This document shows, piece after piece, positions 6,376 through 12,345 of a stretch of DNA of 12,345 nt. A model generated the notes under the pieces. The model saw nothing but the letters and a program-made list of their open reading frames with translations. It made no database searches and was not told where the DNA came from. The translations under genes were made by a program, and so were the position numbers. Origin of the DNA: CAZMHN01 sp964566145 (GTDB lineage: Bacteria; Patescibacteriota; Patescibacteriia; Veblenbacterales; UBA10138); assembly GCA_964566145.1 (NCBI GenBank), contig CAZMHN010000023.1:1-12345 (forward strand), read 5' to 3'. Each line of letters opens with the position of its first letter. Within the stretch, counting starts at the first letter, position 1.

Positions 6376-9030
6376 ATGTCGTACCGCCGCGTCCGCAGGA
6401 CGGAGCGGGTGCACACGGCGTGGGGAGGCGAAACGGCCGTGCGATGCCTGAAGGCATTGACCGGCAGTTTTGTGTTGCCCATTGCCGCCGCGCTCGCGCT
6501 TACCCTGCAGTTAGTCTATCCGGTCGTTACTAATCAGTTCGCTTCCGCCGGCGTTGCGATCAGTGATGCGGATGGCGATTTGGTTGAAGATTCAACAGAC
6601 AACTGTCCCAGCACGGCCAATCCCGGGCAAGAGGACGCCGATGGCGACGGCGTAGGCGACGCGTGCGACAGCTGTCCGACGGTCGCCAACCTGGACCAAG
6701 CGGACGCAGATGCTGATGGCATAGGGGACGTCTGTGATAATTGCCCGATGGTGGCCAATTCAGACCAGGCGGATGCTGACGGCGATGGCATAGGCGGCAT
6801 GTGCGACAATTGTCCCAACCTGGCGAACCCCAGCCAGGCAGATGCGGACGGCGACAGGATAGGGGACGGGTGCGACAATTGTTCCATGATAGCCAATGCC
6901 GACCAGGCAGACGACGACCAAGACGGCGTTGGCAATACTTGTGACCAGTACAATTGCGCTTACCAGTGCCCGGAGGTCAATGGCGACGGCGTTGATAACG
7001 ACTGCGACGGAGCGATAGACAACGCGGTGGAGGAGCCTGCGCCGACAGTGGAGGGCACGCAAAACGATACCAGCTGGACACAAGAATGGTTCACCAGCGA
7101 TTTCAACTTTATACTGTCAAACATAGATTTCGGGCCTTCGGGCAAGAAGTCGGCACAGTACCAGATAGACGGCGGCGAGTGGCTGGACATAAGCCTGGCT
7201 GTGCTGGGCCCGCCCTCCAGCCATGCCGGAGAAACCTGGGGCTACATTTCCATAACCCAGCCCGGCGAACACACTGTTACGGTGCTGTTGACCAACAATG
7301 CGGACAAGACCTTTACCGGCTCGTACACGGTGCGGCACGCGTATCCTTTGGCAACTTGTTCTGAGTTGCAAAGCATAAGCTCGTCCGGCGTCTACTATAT
7401 GACGCAGGATATAGACTGCGCCGGTTACCGCTTCCGCGCCATAGGCAGTTTTGCCGGTACTTTGGACGGCGGCGGCCACAAAGTTCTGAATTTGACCGTT
7501 GCCACCCCGAACAGCAACTGGGGCATGTTCAGCTATGTTGAATCCACCGGCGTCATACGCAACCTGGGACTGGAGAACGTGGACGTGCACGGCCAGGGCT
7601 ACGCCGGCGGATTGGCAGGCTGGAGCCAGGGAACCATTCAGGATTGCTACGTCACCGGCGTGGTGGACTCCGACTATCAAGAGGTGGGCGGAATAGTGGG
7701 AAGCAACGGCGGCACGATTGAACGGTGCTACGTTGACATGACGGTGCGCGGCAATACCTACGTCGGAGGGATAGCCGGCTCGAGCAAGTCAGGCAGGATA
7801 AGGGACAGCTATGCCAAAGGTTCTGTTGCCGGCTCGAGCAATTCCGGCGGCGTCGTCGGCTTGAACGCCTACAGCGCCTTGGTGATAAATTCATATTCCG
7901 TGGCGGCCGCATCCAGCGGCAACGGCGGGCTCATTGGCTGGCAGTATGACGGTAGTAGTCAAACAGGCGGGTATTGGGACGTGGACACTTCCGGTCTTAC
8001 GAATATGTGCGGTTCCAGCGCCATGGGAGGCGTGAATTGCGACGACAGCCACGGACTTTCTGACGCGCTGATGAAGCAGCAAGCTTCGTTCGTAGGTTGG
8101 GATTTTGGAAGCGTCTGGGCCATTGACGCCGGCAAGAACGACGGCTACCCGTATTTCGGCTGGCAGACCTTCGAGGTCGCTCCGCAGATCTCCGCCCAAA
8201 CAGTGGCTTCGGTCACGACCGATTCCATAACCCTGACCTGGACCACGGACCACGAAGCCACCAGTCGCGCGGTTTACGACATTGTAAGCCATCCTGATCT
8301 GGGAGCGGCGCCGAACTACGGCTACGCCAACAGCACCGAGGAAACCGACGTTTCTCCCATGGTGACGGCGCACTCGGTTACCATCGGCGGCCTTGCGTCC
8401 GGTACCACTTACTACCTGCGCGGCGTTTCCCACGGTTCTCCGGAATCGGCCGGGGAAGAGATAACGGCCACGACTGCGGTTCCTGAACCTGAGGACGATG
8501 GCGGTGCCGTACAGCCCAGTTCCTCGGGCGGCGGGGGAGGCGGCGGCAGTTCGTATCAGCTCATCATCAGCCAGGAACAGATGCAGGCGGCTGATGACGG
8601 CGCCAGCATTACCATAACCTGGGACACCAACCACCCGTCAGCTTCGCGCGTGGTGTATGACACGGTTTCGCACCCCTACGTAGGCAGTCCGAACATGTAC
8701 GGCTACGCTTTCACGACCGCCGAGGACGCGTCGTTCGTAACCCGTCACGCCGTAACGGTAGGCGGACTGACGGCAGGTACGCCTTACTACTTCAGGCCAG
8801 TGTCCCACGGCAGTCCGGAGACCACCGGTATCGAGCTGGCGTACGTGCCTGCGGGCGCGGCGCCTGCCCCCAGTGTGCTGGGCGCTACTGACACTATAGC
8901 CACAAGTCCCGCGCCGCAGGTGTTGGGAGCCGCCGACACGTTGCCCAGGACAGGCGCCATGCCCCAGGGGGCTTTGCTTCTCACCTGGCTTGCGCCGCTG
9001 TTCAAGCGCCGCAAGATAAGGCGGTCATAA
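6376..9030 (+). CDS. LPRTG-anchored surface protein with thrombospondin type 3, MopE-like, GLUG and fibronectin-like domains
   Basis: The protein has 884 residues. An arginine-rich n-region and a hydrophobic segment (31-52) form a long signal peptide. Residues 64-201 are six 23-residue calcium-binding repeats of thrombospondin type 3 kind (DADGDGIGD-x-CDNCP-x-x-AN-x-x-QA). A MopE-like metal-binding motif follows (NGDGVDNDCDG, 202-212), then a beta-sandwich (about 224-320), and a beta-helix region with four GLUG-like motifs (409-430, 436-457, 462-484, 489-513). Two fibronectin/phosphatase-N-like domains, 601-700 and 728-825, share VSHP and VSHGSPE and are split by a Gly-rich linker (718-724). 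The C-terminus has LPRTG (856-860), a hydrophobic stretch and KRRKIRRS, a canonical sorting signal. It is probably a sortase-anchored adhesin exposed on the cell surface; the sortase gene follows directly. It has its own promoter, and only a weak purine stretch precedes the ATG. Confidence 0.92.
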   Translation: MSYRRVRRTERVHTAWGGETAVRCLKALTGSFVLPIAAALALTLQLVYPVVTNQFASAGVAISDADGDLVEDSTDNCPSTANPGQEDADGDGVGDACDSCPTVANLDQADADADGIGDVCDNCPMVANSDQADADGDGIGGMCDNCPNLANPSQADADGDRIGDGCDNCSMIANADQADDDQDGVGNTCDQYNCAYQCPEVNGDGVDNDCDGAIDNAVEEPAPTVEGTQNDTSWTQEWFTSDFNFILSNIDFGPSGKKSAQYQIDGGEWLDISLAVLGPPSSHAGETWGYISITQPGEHTVTVLLTNNADKTFTGSYTVRHAYPLATCSELQSISSSGVYYMTQDIDCAGYRFRAIGSFAGTLDGGGHKVLNLTVATPNSNWGMFSYVESTGVIRNLGLENVDVHGQGYAGGLAGWSQGTIQDCYVTGVVDSDYQEVGGIVGSNGGTIERCYVDMTVRGNTYVGGIAGSSKSGRIRDSYAKGSVAGSSNSGGVVGLNAYSALVINSYSVAAASSGNGGLIGWQYDGSSQTGGYWDVDTSGLTNMCGSSAMGGVNCDDSHGLSDALMKQQASFVGWDFGSVWAIDAGKNDGYPYFGWQTFEVAPQISAQTVASVTTDSITLTWTTDHEATSRAVYDIVSHPDLGAAPNYGYANSTEETDVSPMVTAHSVTIGGLASGTTYYLRGVSHGSPESAGEEITATTAVPEPEDDGGAVQPSSSGGGGGGGSSYQLIISQEQMQAADDGASITITWDTNHPSASRVVYDTVSHPYVGSPNMYGYAFTTAEDASFVTRHAVTVGGLTAGTPYYFRPVSHGSPETTGIELAYVPAGAAPAPSVLGATDTIATSPAPQVLGAADTLPRTGAMPQGALLLTWLAPLFKRRKIRRS
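6565..6978 (+). repeat. Six 69-bp tandem units encoding thrombospondin type 3 repeats
   Basis: The units begin at 6565, 6634, 6703, 6772, 6841 and 6910, each coding 23 residues that start with an acidic DxDxD block and hold one or two cysteines. The units are clearly related but diverged at the nucleotide level. The first has lost the middle cysteine, and the last ends in CDQYNCAYQCPEV, leading into the MopE-like motif. Such repeats bind calcium and act as stiff spacers. Confidence 0.85.
8941..8955 (+). other. Sortase recognition motif LPRTG
   Basis: These codons specify LPRTG at residues 856-860 of the surface protein. They are followed by a short hydrophobic stretch and a basic KRRKIRRS tail, the standard layout of a cell-wall sorting signal. 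Just upstream VLGATDT (834-840) and VLGAADT (849-855) form a doubled spacer. Confidence 0.9.
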
Positions 9031-9044
9031 TCAGCATTTCGATC

Positions 9045-9072
9045 AAGACGGCCCCTCATAGGGGGCCGTCTT
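9045..9072 (+). terminator. Intrinsic-type terminator hairpin after the LPRTG protein gene
   Basis: A perfect 11-bp stem (9045-9055 with 9062-9072) with a six-base loop (TCATAG) begins 15 bases after the stop codon. The stem is GC-rich and ends in CTT; the downstream T tract is poor (TTGGGTT), so termination may be partial and leave some read-through into the sortase gene. Confidence 0.75.
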
Positions 9073-9084
9073 GGGTTATACTGA
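9073..9084 (+). promoter_or_regulatory. -10 promoter element (TATACT) placing the sortase start at the RNA end
   Basis: TATACT at 9077-9082 lies eight bases before ATG 9091 and one base past the terminator stem region. The surrounding 12 bases are identical to 2559-2570. No -35 hexamer is apparent. Transcription would begin at or within a base or two of the start codon, so the mRNA would be leaderless. Confidence 0.6.
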
Positions 9085-9090
9085 ATCGGT

Positions 9091-9774
9091 ATGAGCTTTG
9101 TGGACAAGGTGAACAAATTTATGACCAAAGAGGCCGCCATAGCTACAGTGGTGTTGGTGACTGCGGCGCTGGCGCTGTATGCGAATGACCGGTGGGAGAA
9201 CAGGCCTCAAGCGATTATGCCGCCGCCGCCCGAACCTGAGGTCCACGAGCAGGCAAGCCTGTTGCCTGACCAGGCTTCCGAGAGCGAGGAACGGCCTGAG
9301 GGGCAGGCGGCCGCCGCTATAACCGCCGGCATACGCGTGGCCGGGAGCGTGGCCATAGCCAGGCTCGGGCTTACGGCGCCTTTGGTGTACGTGGATAAGG
9401 CGGACGAGAACATGTTCCAGGAGGCGCTGGAAGGCGGCGTGGTCCATTACCCGGGCACGGCCAATCCGGGACAGCCAGGCAATGTGTTCATATTCGGCCA
9501 CTCGTCCGACTACAGGTACCGCGAGGGCAATTACAAAAAAGTGTTCGCGCGCCTGCCCGAGCTTGAGGCGGGGGATGAAGTGGTGCTGAAGGACGCGGCC
9601 GGCACAGAGTTCGTTTACGCGGTCACGGAAGGCAAGGTGGTCGCGGCCGACGCCACCCAATATCTGTCACAAGATACGGACGGCAAAAAAATGCTGACCT
9701 TGCAGACCAGCTATCCCGTAGGCACCGCCCTGAAGCGCTATTTGGTTTTGGCTGAATTGCGCGCTGACAACTAG
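9091..9774 (+). CDS. Membrane-anchored sortase-family protein with Ser at the catalytic Cys position
   Basis: The protein has 227 residues. One N-terminal membrane segment (14-31) is followed by a Pro/Glu-rich stalk (about 36-80) and a sortase domain (82-225). Seen motifs are VAIARLGLTAPLVYV, GGVVHYPGTANPGQPGN, FGHSSDY with the active-site histidine (H137), FARLPELEAGDEVVL, and TLQTSYPVGTALKRYLV. In sortases the last block is TL-x-TC followed by a distal arginine; here the arginine is present (R216), but the cysteine position is AGC serine (S207; codon 9709-9711). The family joins an LPxTG protein to an amino group of the cell wall. The directly upstream gene encodes an LPRTG protein, so this is its obvious partner. 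With Ser it may be inactive, a binding-only paralogue, a slow serine enzyme, or a sequence error. The start is ATG 9091, eight bases after a -10 box. Confidence 0.9.
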   Translation: MSFVDKVNKFMTKEAAIATVVLVTAALALYANDRWENRPQAIMPPPPEPEVHEQASLLPDQASESEERPEGQAAAAITAGIRVAGSVAIARLGLTAPLVYVDKADENMFQEALEGGVVHYPGTANPGQPGNVFIFGHSSDYRYREGNYKKVFARLPELEAGDEVVLKDAAGTEFVYAVTEGKVVAADATQYLSQDTDGKKMLTLQTSYPVGTALKRYLVLAELRADN

Positions 9775-10691
9775 TCCGAGGGCCAGGCGTACATGACGTC
9801 GGCCCACTCCCTAAGCGCGTTCAAGGCGTGCTCGCTTTCGGCGCGCGTGGGCGAGGAAAGCACGGCGGCGCACAGCCGCCTGCCTGAAGGCGTTATGATG
9901 CCGGCCGCTATGTGGTACTGGGTTTCGGTCAGGTACCCGGTCTTGGCACCGAAGTAATGCCTGGGGTTGGCGCGCAGGTCATGCACGGTGTGGGCCACGG
10001 TCTTCTCCGTGCCGTTCCCGGTGGTGAACGTAACGGCAGGGGAAGAGCCGTAGTACGAAGGGACGAAGTCCTTGTACACCTGGCAGGCCGACAAGGCCAT
10101 GTCCTCGGCCGTGGAGACGTTCTGGAGGGACAATCCTGAAGGCTCGTCCACGGTCGTGTGCTGGAGGCCCCACTCCCGTACGGTTTCCCGCATGGCGGCA
10201 ATGAAGCTCAGGCGGTCAAGCCCCAGGGCCCGACCCAAGGCTACCGCCGCGTTGTTAGCCGAGCCGATGAGGACCGAGGCCAGCGCCTGTTCCAGGGTGA
10301 TGGTGTCGTTCGCATCCAGCTTCAGGAGCGAGAAGCGGTCGTACTTGCCCACGTAGGGCCGGAGGAGCCCTTCGTTGTCTTCCTCTGTCAGCGCAAGCTT
10401 TGTGAACCACTCGTGCGGCAGGCGCATGGCCGTGCCTACGGTCACTAGCTTTATAAGGCTGGCCGTGGGCATGGGGTTCCGCTCCTGGTGGAAGTAGAGC
10501 GGAAGGCCGGTGGCCTGGTCGAACAGCGCTCCGGCCCGGAACGGGAGCTGTTTCAGATCGTACGTCGCCGCGTACCAAGCGGAAAAATCCTGGTACTGGA
10601 GCTTTTGCTGGGGCAGGCTGGCCGCGTGAGCGCTCCAGGCGAGCCCAAGGCCCGCCAGCGTCAGGAATACAGCCACGAAGTATCGTCGCAT
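9771..10691 (-). CDS. D-alanyl-D-alanine carboxypeptidase (S11, DacA/PBP5-like)
   Basis: The protein has 306 residues from ATG 10691. A signal peptide (about 1-24) ends in AHAA. The three penicillin-binding motifs are in order: S-L-I-K (S78 to K81, nucleophile and base), S-A-N (S144-N146), and K-T-G (K250-G252). DEPSGLS-x-x-NVSTAEDMA (182-200) is typical of the family. The enzyme removes the terminal D-alanine from peptidoglycan pentapeptides outside the membrane. No C-terminal amphipathic anchor is seen, so it is shorter than PBP5 and may be soluble or secreted. The frame stays open further upstream to 10832, but that extension crosses hairpins and a promoter and would bury the signal peptide. 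The stop overlaps the sortase stop in the opposite direction (CTAG at 9771-9774). Confidence 0.92.
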   Translation of the reverse strand: MRRYFVAVFLTLAGLGLAWSAHAASLPQQKLQYQDFSAWYAATYDLKQLPFRAGALFDQATGLPLYFHQERNPMPTASLIKLVTVGTAMRLPHEWFTKLALTEEDNEGLLRPYVGKYDRFSLLKLDANDTITLEQALASVLIGSANNAAVALGRALGLDRLSFIAAMRETVREWGLQHTTVDEPSGLSLQNVSTAEDMALSACQVYKDFVPSYYGSSPAVTFTTGNGTEKTVAHTVHDLRANPRHYFGAKTGYLTETQYHIAAGIITPSGRRLCAAVLSSPTRAESEHALNALREWADVMYAWPSD

Positions 10692-10699
10692 ACCGGTAC

Positions 10700-10708
10700 A
10701 GTATAGCA
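10700..10708 (-). promoter_or_regulatory. Extended -10 promoter (TGCTATACT) for the carboxypeptidase gene
   Basis: On the minus strand TGC directly precedes TATACT (plus-strand positions 10705-10700), an extended -10 box. Eight bases separate it from ATG 10691, so the transcript would be leaderless or nearly so. No good -35 is present; a hairpin covers that region. Confidence 0.65.
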
Positions 10709-10716
10709 CAGGGCGT

Positions 10717-10762
10717 TGCTTCTCTAAGGGAAGCAGGTTTGCCGCTTTTCTAGAAAAGCGGC
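10717..10762. repeat. Hairpin pair including a 22-bp perfect palindrome
   Basis: The bases 10717-10724 pair with 10728-10735 (one T-G pair, loop TAA). Right next to it 10741-10762 is a perfect 22-bp palindrome (GCCGCTTTTCT and its reverse complement). They lie just upstream of the carboxypeptidase promoter, where a -35 box or an operator would be, so they could bind a dimeric regulator. In RNA from the upstream gene they would act as a backup terminator or processing site. Confidence 0.6.
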
Positions 10763-10824
10763 GCAAAAGTCGCCACGCCGGCTTTCGGGTACGGCAGGGT
10801 GGCAGGATGTCAGGCGGGGATATA

Positions 10825-10856
10825 CCAAACACCCCGGGGTATCCCGGGGTGTTTGG
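10825..10856 (-). terminator. Strong hairpin terminator after the repeat-protein gene
   Basis: A perfect 14-bp stem (10825-10838 with 10843-10856) with a four-base loop (GTAT on the plus strand) lies 13 bases past the minus-strand stop at 10869. On the minus strand it is followed by TATATCCCC, so the T tract is weak. A small adjacent stem (10858-10861 with 10866-10869, loop GAAA) touches the stop codon. Confidence 0.75.
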
Positions 10857-10868
10857 GGTCCGAAAGGA

Positions 10869-11774
10869 CTAATCCTCGGCCTTCAGGTTCAAGTTTGGTA
10901 CCACCGTGGAGATGTCTATTGGCGCGGCTTCGGGTATGGCCGCAAGCTCTTCAGGCGTCACCTCGGTTATCTCTTTGAGATTCAGCTTCAGGCGGTTAGC
11001 CACGGCCTCGGATAGTATCTTGCGCCTTGTGCCGTCGGCCATGATGATGTAAACGTCGTTCGAACCTATAGCCTTCACAAGCCTTTGTCGTATGAGCTCC
11101 CTGCCTTTCAGCATCAAGCGCTTCAAAAGCCCTTCCTTGGTCAAACGCTTGTGCGTAGTGTCCACCTCGACTTCTTCCTGGAACACAGTGTCGTCCGTTA
11201 CGGACGCGTCAGCGGGATAGGAGTCGAGCTCGGCCTGGGTGATTACCTCTACGTCCCTGAATTCCCAGCCAAAGCGGTGAAACACGCCCTCGGCTATGAC
11301 TACGCGCTTCTTGCCGTCCGGCGAAATAAGATACACAGCCGGGTTGCCTTCCACCTTCACTAGGCGCCAGCGCCACGGTGCCTTGATAAAGTCATCGGGG
11401 TTGAGGCCGGAAGCGGAAGTGATGGGGTCGCCCGTCGGGAACCGGTCGAGTCTGCCTTTAGCCACCACCATGATGTGGTAGTTGGCATTGAAAGCCGTGA
11501 AGAAGTCCAGCGTTTGTACGGCGCGCTTTTGTTTGGCCTTAGTGATGGCGTAGATGACCGCGGAGTCGGCCTCGCGGTACGTGACCCAGGCGCGCCTTAG
11601 TTTGGCCGCGCGGGTCAGGGCGTCGTCCGAGGGCGAGGTCACAACAGCTTCTTCGCTTTCGTTAGAAACCGGGTCGGGCGCGGCCGATTCGGCTTTGAGA
11701 TAGCTGGGCGCGACGAGCGCGGCCATGAATAGGGCCGTAAGCGCCGCACCGAGCATGAGTGAATGCTTGCGCAT
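10869..11774 (-). CDS. Secreted protein with three degenerate 'VYLI-DGKKR' repeats
   Basis: The protein has 301 residues. A signal peptide spans residues 1-29 and is followed by an acidic, low-complexity linker (30-52). The rest is three diverged repeats of about 55 residues: 61-116 (AVIYAITKAKQKRAV, ending RLDRFPTGD), 136-190 (AVYLISPDGKKRVV, FHRFGW, AELDSYPADA) and 230-285 (DVYIIMADGTRRKI, PEELAAIPEAA). Each unit has a hydrophobic strand, a turn with D/K-G, a basic patch, then an aromatic or hydrophobic helix and a closing 'EL-x-x-Y/I-P'. I recall such repeats as common in secreted Patescibacteria proteins, sometimes with peptidase domains, but there is no enzymatic domain here. It probably binds a surface or wall component. 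It has its own promoter and terminator and shows only weak complementarity to 16S rRNA before the ATG. The function is unknown. Confidence 0.8.
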   Translation of the reverse strand: MRKHSLMLGAALTALFMAALVAPSYLKAESAAPDPVSNESEEAVVTSPSDDALTRAAKLRRAWVTYREADSAVIYAITKAKQKRAVQTLDFFTAFNANYHIMVVAKGRLDRFPTGDPITSASGLNPDDFIKAPWRWRLVKVEGNPAVYLISPDGKKRVVIAEGVFHRFGWEFRDVEVITQAELDSYPADASVTDDTVFQEEVEVDTTHKRLTKEGLLKRLMLKGRELIRQRLVKAIGSNDVYIIMADGTRRKILSEAVANRLKLNLKEITEVTPEELAAIPEAAPIDISTVVPNLNLKAED

Positions 11775-11831
11775 GGTGATTCTGGGTTAGATTGGTTAGG
11801 TTCTGTTCTCGCAAGAGTAGAACGTAGTTAG

Positions 11832-11840
11832 AGTGTAGCA
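11832..11840 (-). promoter_or_regulatory. Extended -10 promoter (TGCTACACT) for the repeat-protein gene
   Basis: On the minus strand TGC precedes TACACT, with no matching -35. It would give a leader of about 50 bases before ATG 11774. It is arranged back to back with the plus-strand promoter at 11868-11896, so one AT-rich region may control both directions. Confidence 0.5.
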
Positions 11841-11867
11841 TGTTTCAGTTTTCATTTGTTACATTCA

Positions 11868-11896
11868 TTGAAAAAATAAGATAAATATGCTATAAT
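11868..11896 (+). promoter_or_regulatory. Near-consensus promoter TTGAAA-N17-TGC-TATAAT
   Basis: The -35 TTGAAA is at 11868-11873, the spacer is 17 bases, and the -10 TATAAT at 11891-11896 is extended by TGC at 11888-11890. This is the best promoter in the window. Transcription would begin about 11903, at the ATG of a small ORF, and reach the truncated gene at 12026. Confidence 0.85.
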
Positions 11897-11903
11897 AAGC
11901 AAT

Positions 11904-12023
11904 ATGAAATCACCGAATCATTCGGAGGGTACGGTGTACGATATGGTCGGGAAGTGCGGCGGAGATGCAAGATTCTCGGCCGCTGTTCGCGTCGGCAGTC
12001 GTTCATCGAGCATAGGGGAATAG
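11904..12023 (+). CDS. Possible 39-residue leaderless small ORF upstream of the transglutaminase-like gene
   Basis: ATG 11904 sits seven bases after the TATAAT box, at the predicted RNA end, and the frame runs 39 codons to TAG 12021-12023. The stop falls two bases before the GTG start of the next gene, and that gene's AGGGGA ribosome site lies inside the last codons, so the two could be translationally coupled. The peptide is Ser/Gly/Arg-rich, with no membrane segment and no family I recognise. It could be a regulatory leader peptide or simply an untranslated leader with a chance ATG. Confidence 0.35.
   Translation: MKSPNHSEGTVYDMVGKCGGDARFSAAVRVGSRSSSIGE
12014..12019 (+). promoter_or_regulatory. 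Shine-Dalgarno site AGGGGA deciding the GTG start at 12026
   Basis: AGGGGA ends six bases before GTG 12026. It is the only strong Shine-Dalgarno match seen before a gene in this window and favours this start over ATG 12050, which adds or removes eight residues. Confidence 0.55.
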
Positions 12024-12025
12024 CC

Positions 12026-12345
12026 GTGGGTGCTGAACGAAGACAACGGATGGATTTCGGCCTGACGCCGGCGGAGCTCAGGCGCCTGCGGCCGCTGACA
12101 AGCCCGAAAAAGATACAGGACTTCCTGGAAAGTTTGCCCGGCAACTTCGAAGTGCACGGAGACACCCTAATGTCGCCTAGGCGCGTCATAAGAGAGAACA
12201 CGGCGCACTGCTTCGAAGGCGCGCTCCTGGGGGCCTTGTGCCTGAGGCTGTTGGGGCACCCCCCGCTCATCGTGGATTTGAGATCGGTGTGGCACGACGA
12301 CGACCATGTGGTGGCGGTGTGGAAAGAACGCAGGAGGTGGGGTGC
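12026..12345 (+). CDS. Transglutaminase-like cysteine protein, 3' truncated by the window end
   Basis: The first 106 residues are visible; the frame is open to the end. The region reads P-x-K-I-Q-D-F-L-E-S-L-P-x-N-F (27-41), then SPRRVIRE (50-57), HCFEGALLGALCL (61-73), PPLIVDLRS (79-87) and DDDHVVAVW (91-99). A cysteine at the head of a hydrophobic helix (C62) and a D-H-V-V strand with a histidine (H94) fit a papain/transglutaminase-like fold, and I recall similar short proteins as frequent in Patescibacteria, usually called hypothetical. A cysteine-protease, amidase or transglutaminase activity is possible, but the third catalytic residue cannot be confirmed here. No signal peptide is seen, so it is probably cytoplasmic. 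ATG 12050 is the alternative start. Confidence 0.75.
   Translation, partial: MGAERRQRMDFGLTPAELRRLRPLTSPKKIQDFLESLPGNFEVHGDTLMSPRRVIRENTAHCFEGALLGALCLRLLGHPPLIVDLRSVWHDDDHVVAVWKERRRWG

Noticed and set aside
6565..6978. CRISPR-like array
   Set aside because: The 69-base periodic units are coding tandem repeats with diverged copies and no unique spacers.
10692..10832. N-terminal extension of the carboxypeptidase to 10832
   Set aside because: It would cross two hairpins and a good extended -10 box and put 47 arginine-rich residues before a proper signal peptide.
1..12345. UGA reassigned to glycine, as in Gracilibacteria
   Set aside because: No in-frame TGA is found in any gene, so there is no sign that TGA is used as a sense codon here.

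Overview
The window looks like a chromosomal segment from a GC-rich bacterium, probably a member of the Candidate Phyla Radiation (Patescibacteria, Parcubacteria-like). This is inferred from family resemblance, not from a marker gene. The signs are an LPRTG cell-wall sorting signal preceded by VLGA-type sequence, secreted proteins carrying an 'A-F/Y-E-A-H-V-V/I-N-V-T-A' leader motif, a secreted protein built of 'VYLI-DGKKR' repeats, very few Shine-Dalgarno sites, and several start codons 7-8 nt behind a -10 box. All genes read in the standard code. None of the ten full-length or 3'-complete genes ends in TGA.

The left half (1-6204, all + strand) is one compact surface-protein locus. Three tandem paralogues (2-355 partial, 459-1817, 1843-2544) resemble TasA/camelysin-type proteins at the N-terminus and share a C-terminal domain with six conserved cysteines. 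Behind them come a single-pass membrane protein with an Ig-like ectodomain (2612-3133), a SipW/ER-type signal peptidase with a Ser-His active site (3162-3614), and an 859-residue multidomain protein (3625-6204) with GYWKTHP, malectin-like, lamin-tail and Ig-like segments and a Pro/Glu/Ala tail. The large protein carries the same leader motif as the paralogues. The layout recalls tapA-sipW-tasA of Bacillus: a dedicated signal peptidase beside its likely substrates, which may build an extracellular fibre or coat.

The middle part (6291-9774, + strand) is a sortase module. An 884-residue protein has thrombospondin type 3 repeats, a MopE-like metal-binding motif, GLUG repeats, two fibronectin-like domains and an LPRTG tail. 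It is followed, after a strong hairpin and a -10 box, by a membrane-anchored sortase. The sortase has Ser in place of the expected catalytic Cys.

The right part (9771-11774, - strand) holds a D-alanyl-D-alanine carboxypeptidase whose stop codon overlaps that of the sortase, a hairpin-rich spacer, and a secreted repeat protein. A divergent promoter region (11775-11903) leads rightward into a possible 39-codon leaderless small ORF and a 3'-truncated transglutaminase-like gene that runs off the window. Overall the window is about cell-envelope biology: export, anchoring and wall trimming. No tRNA, rRNA, CRISPR array or insertion sequence was seen.
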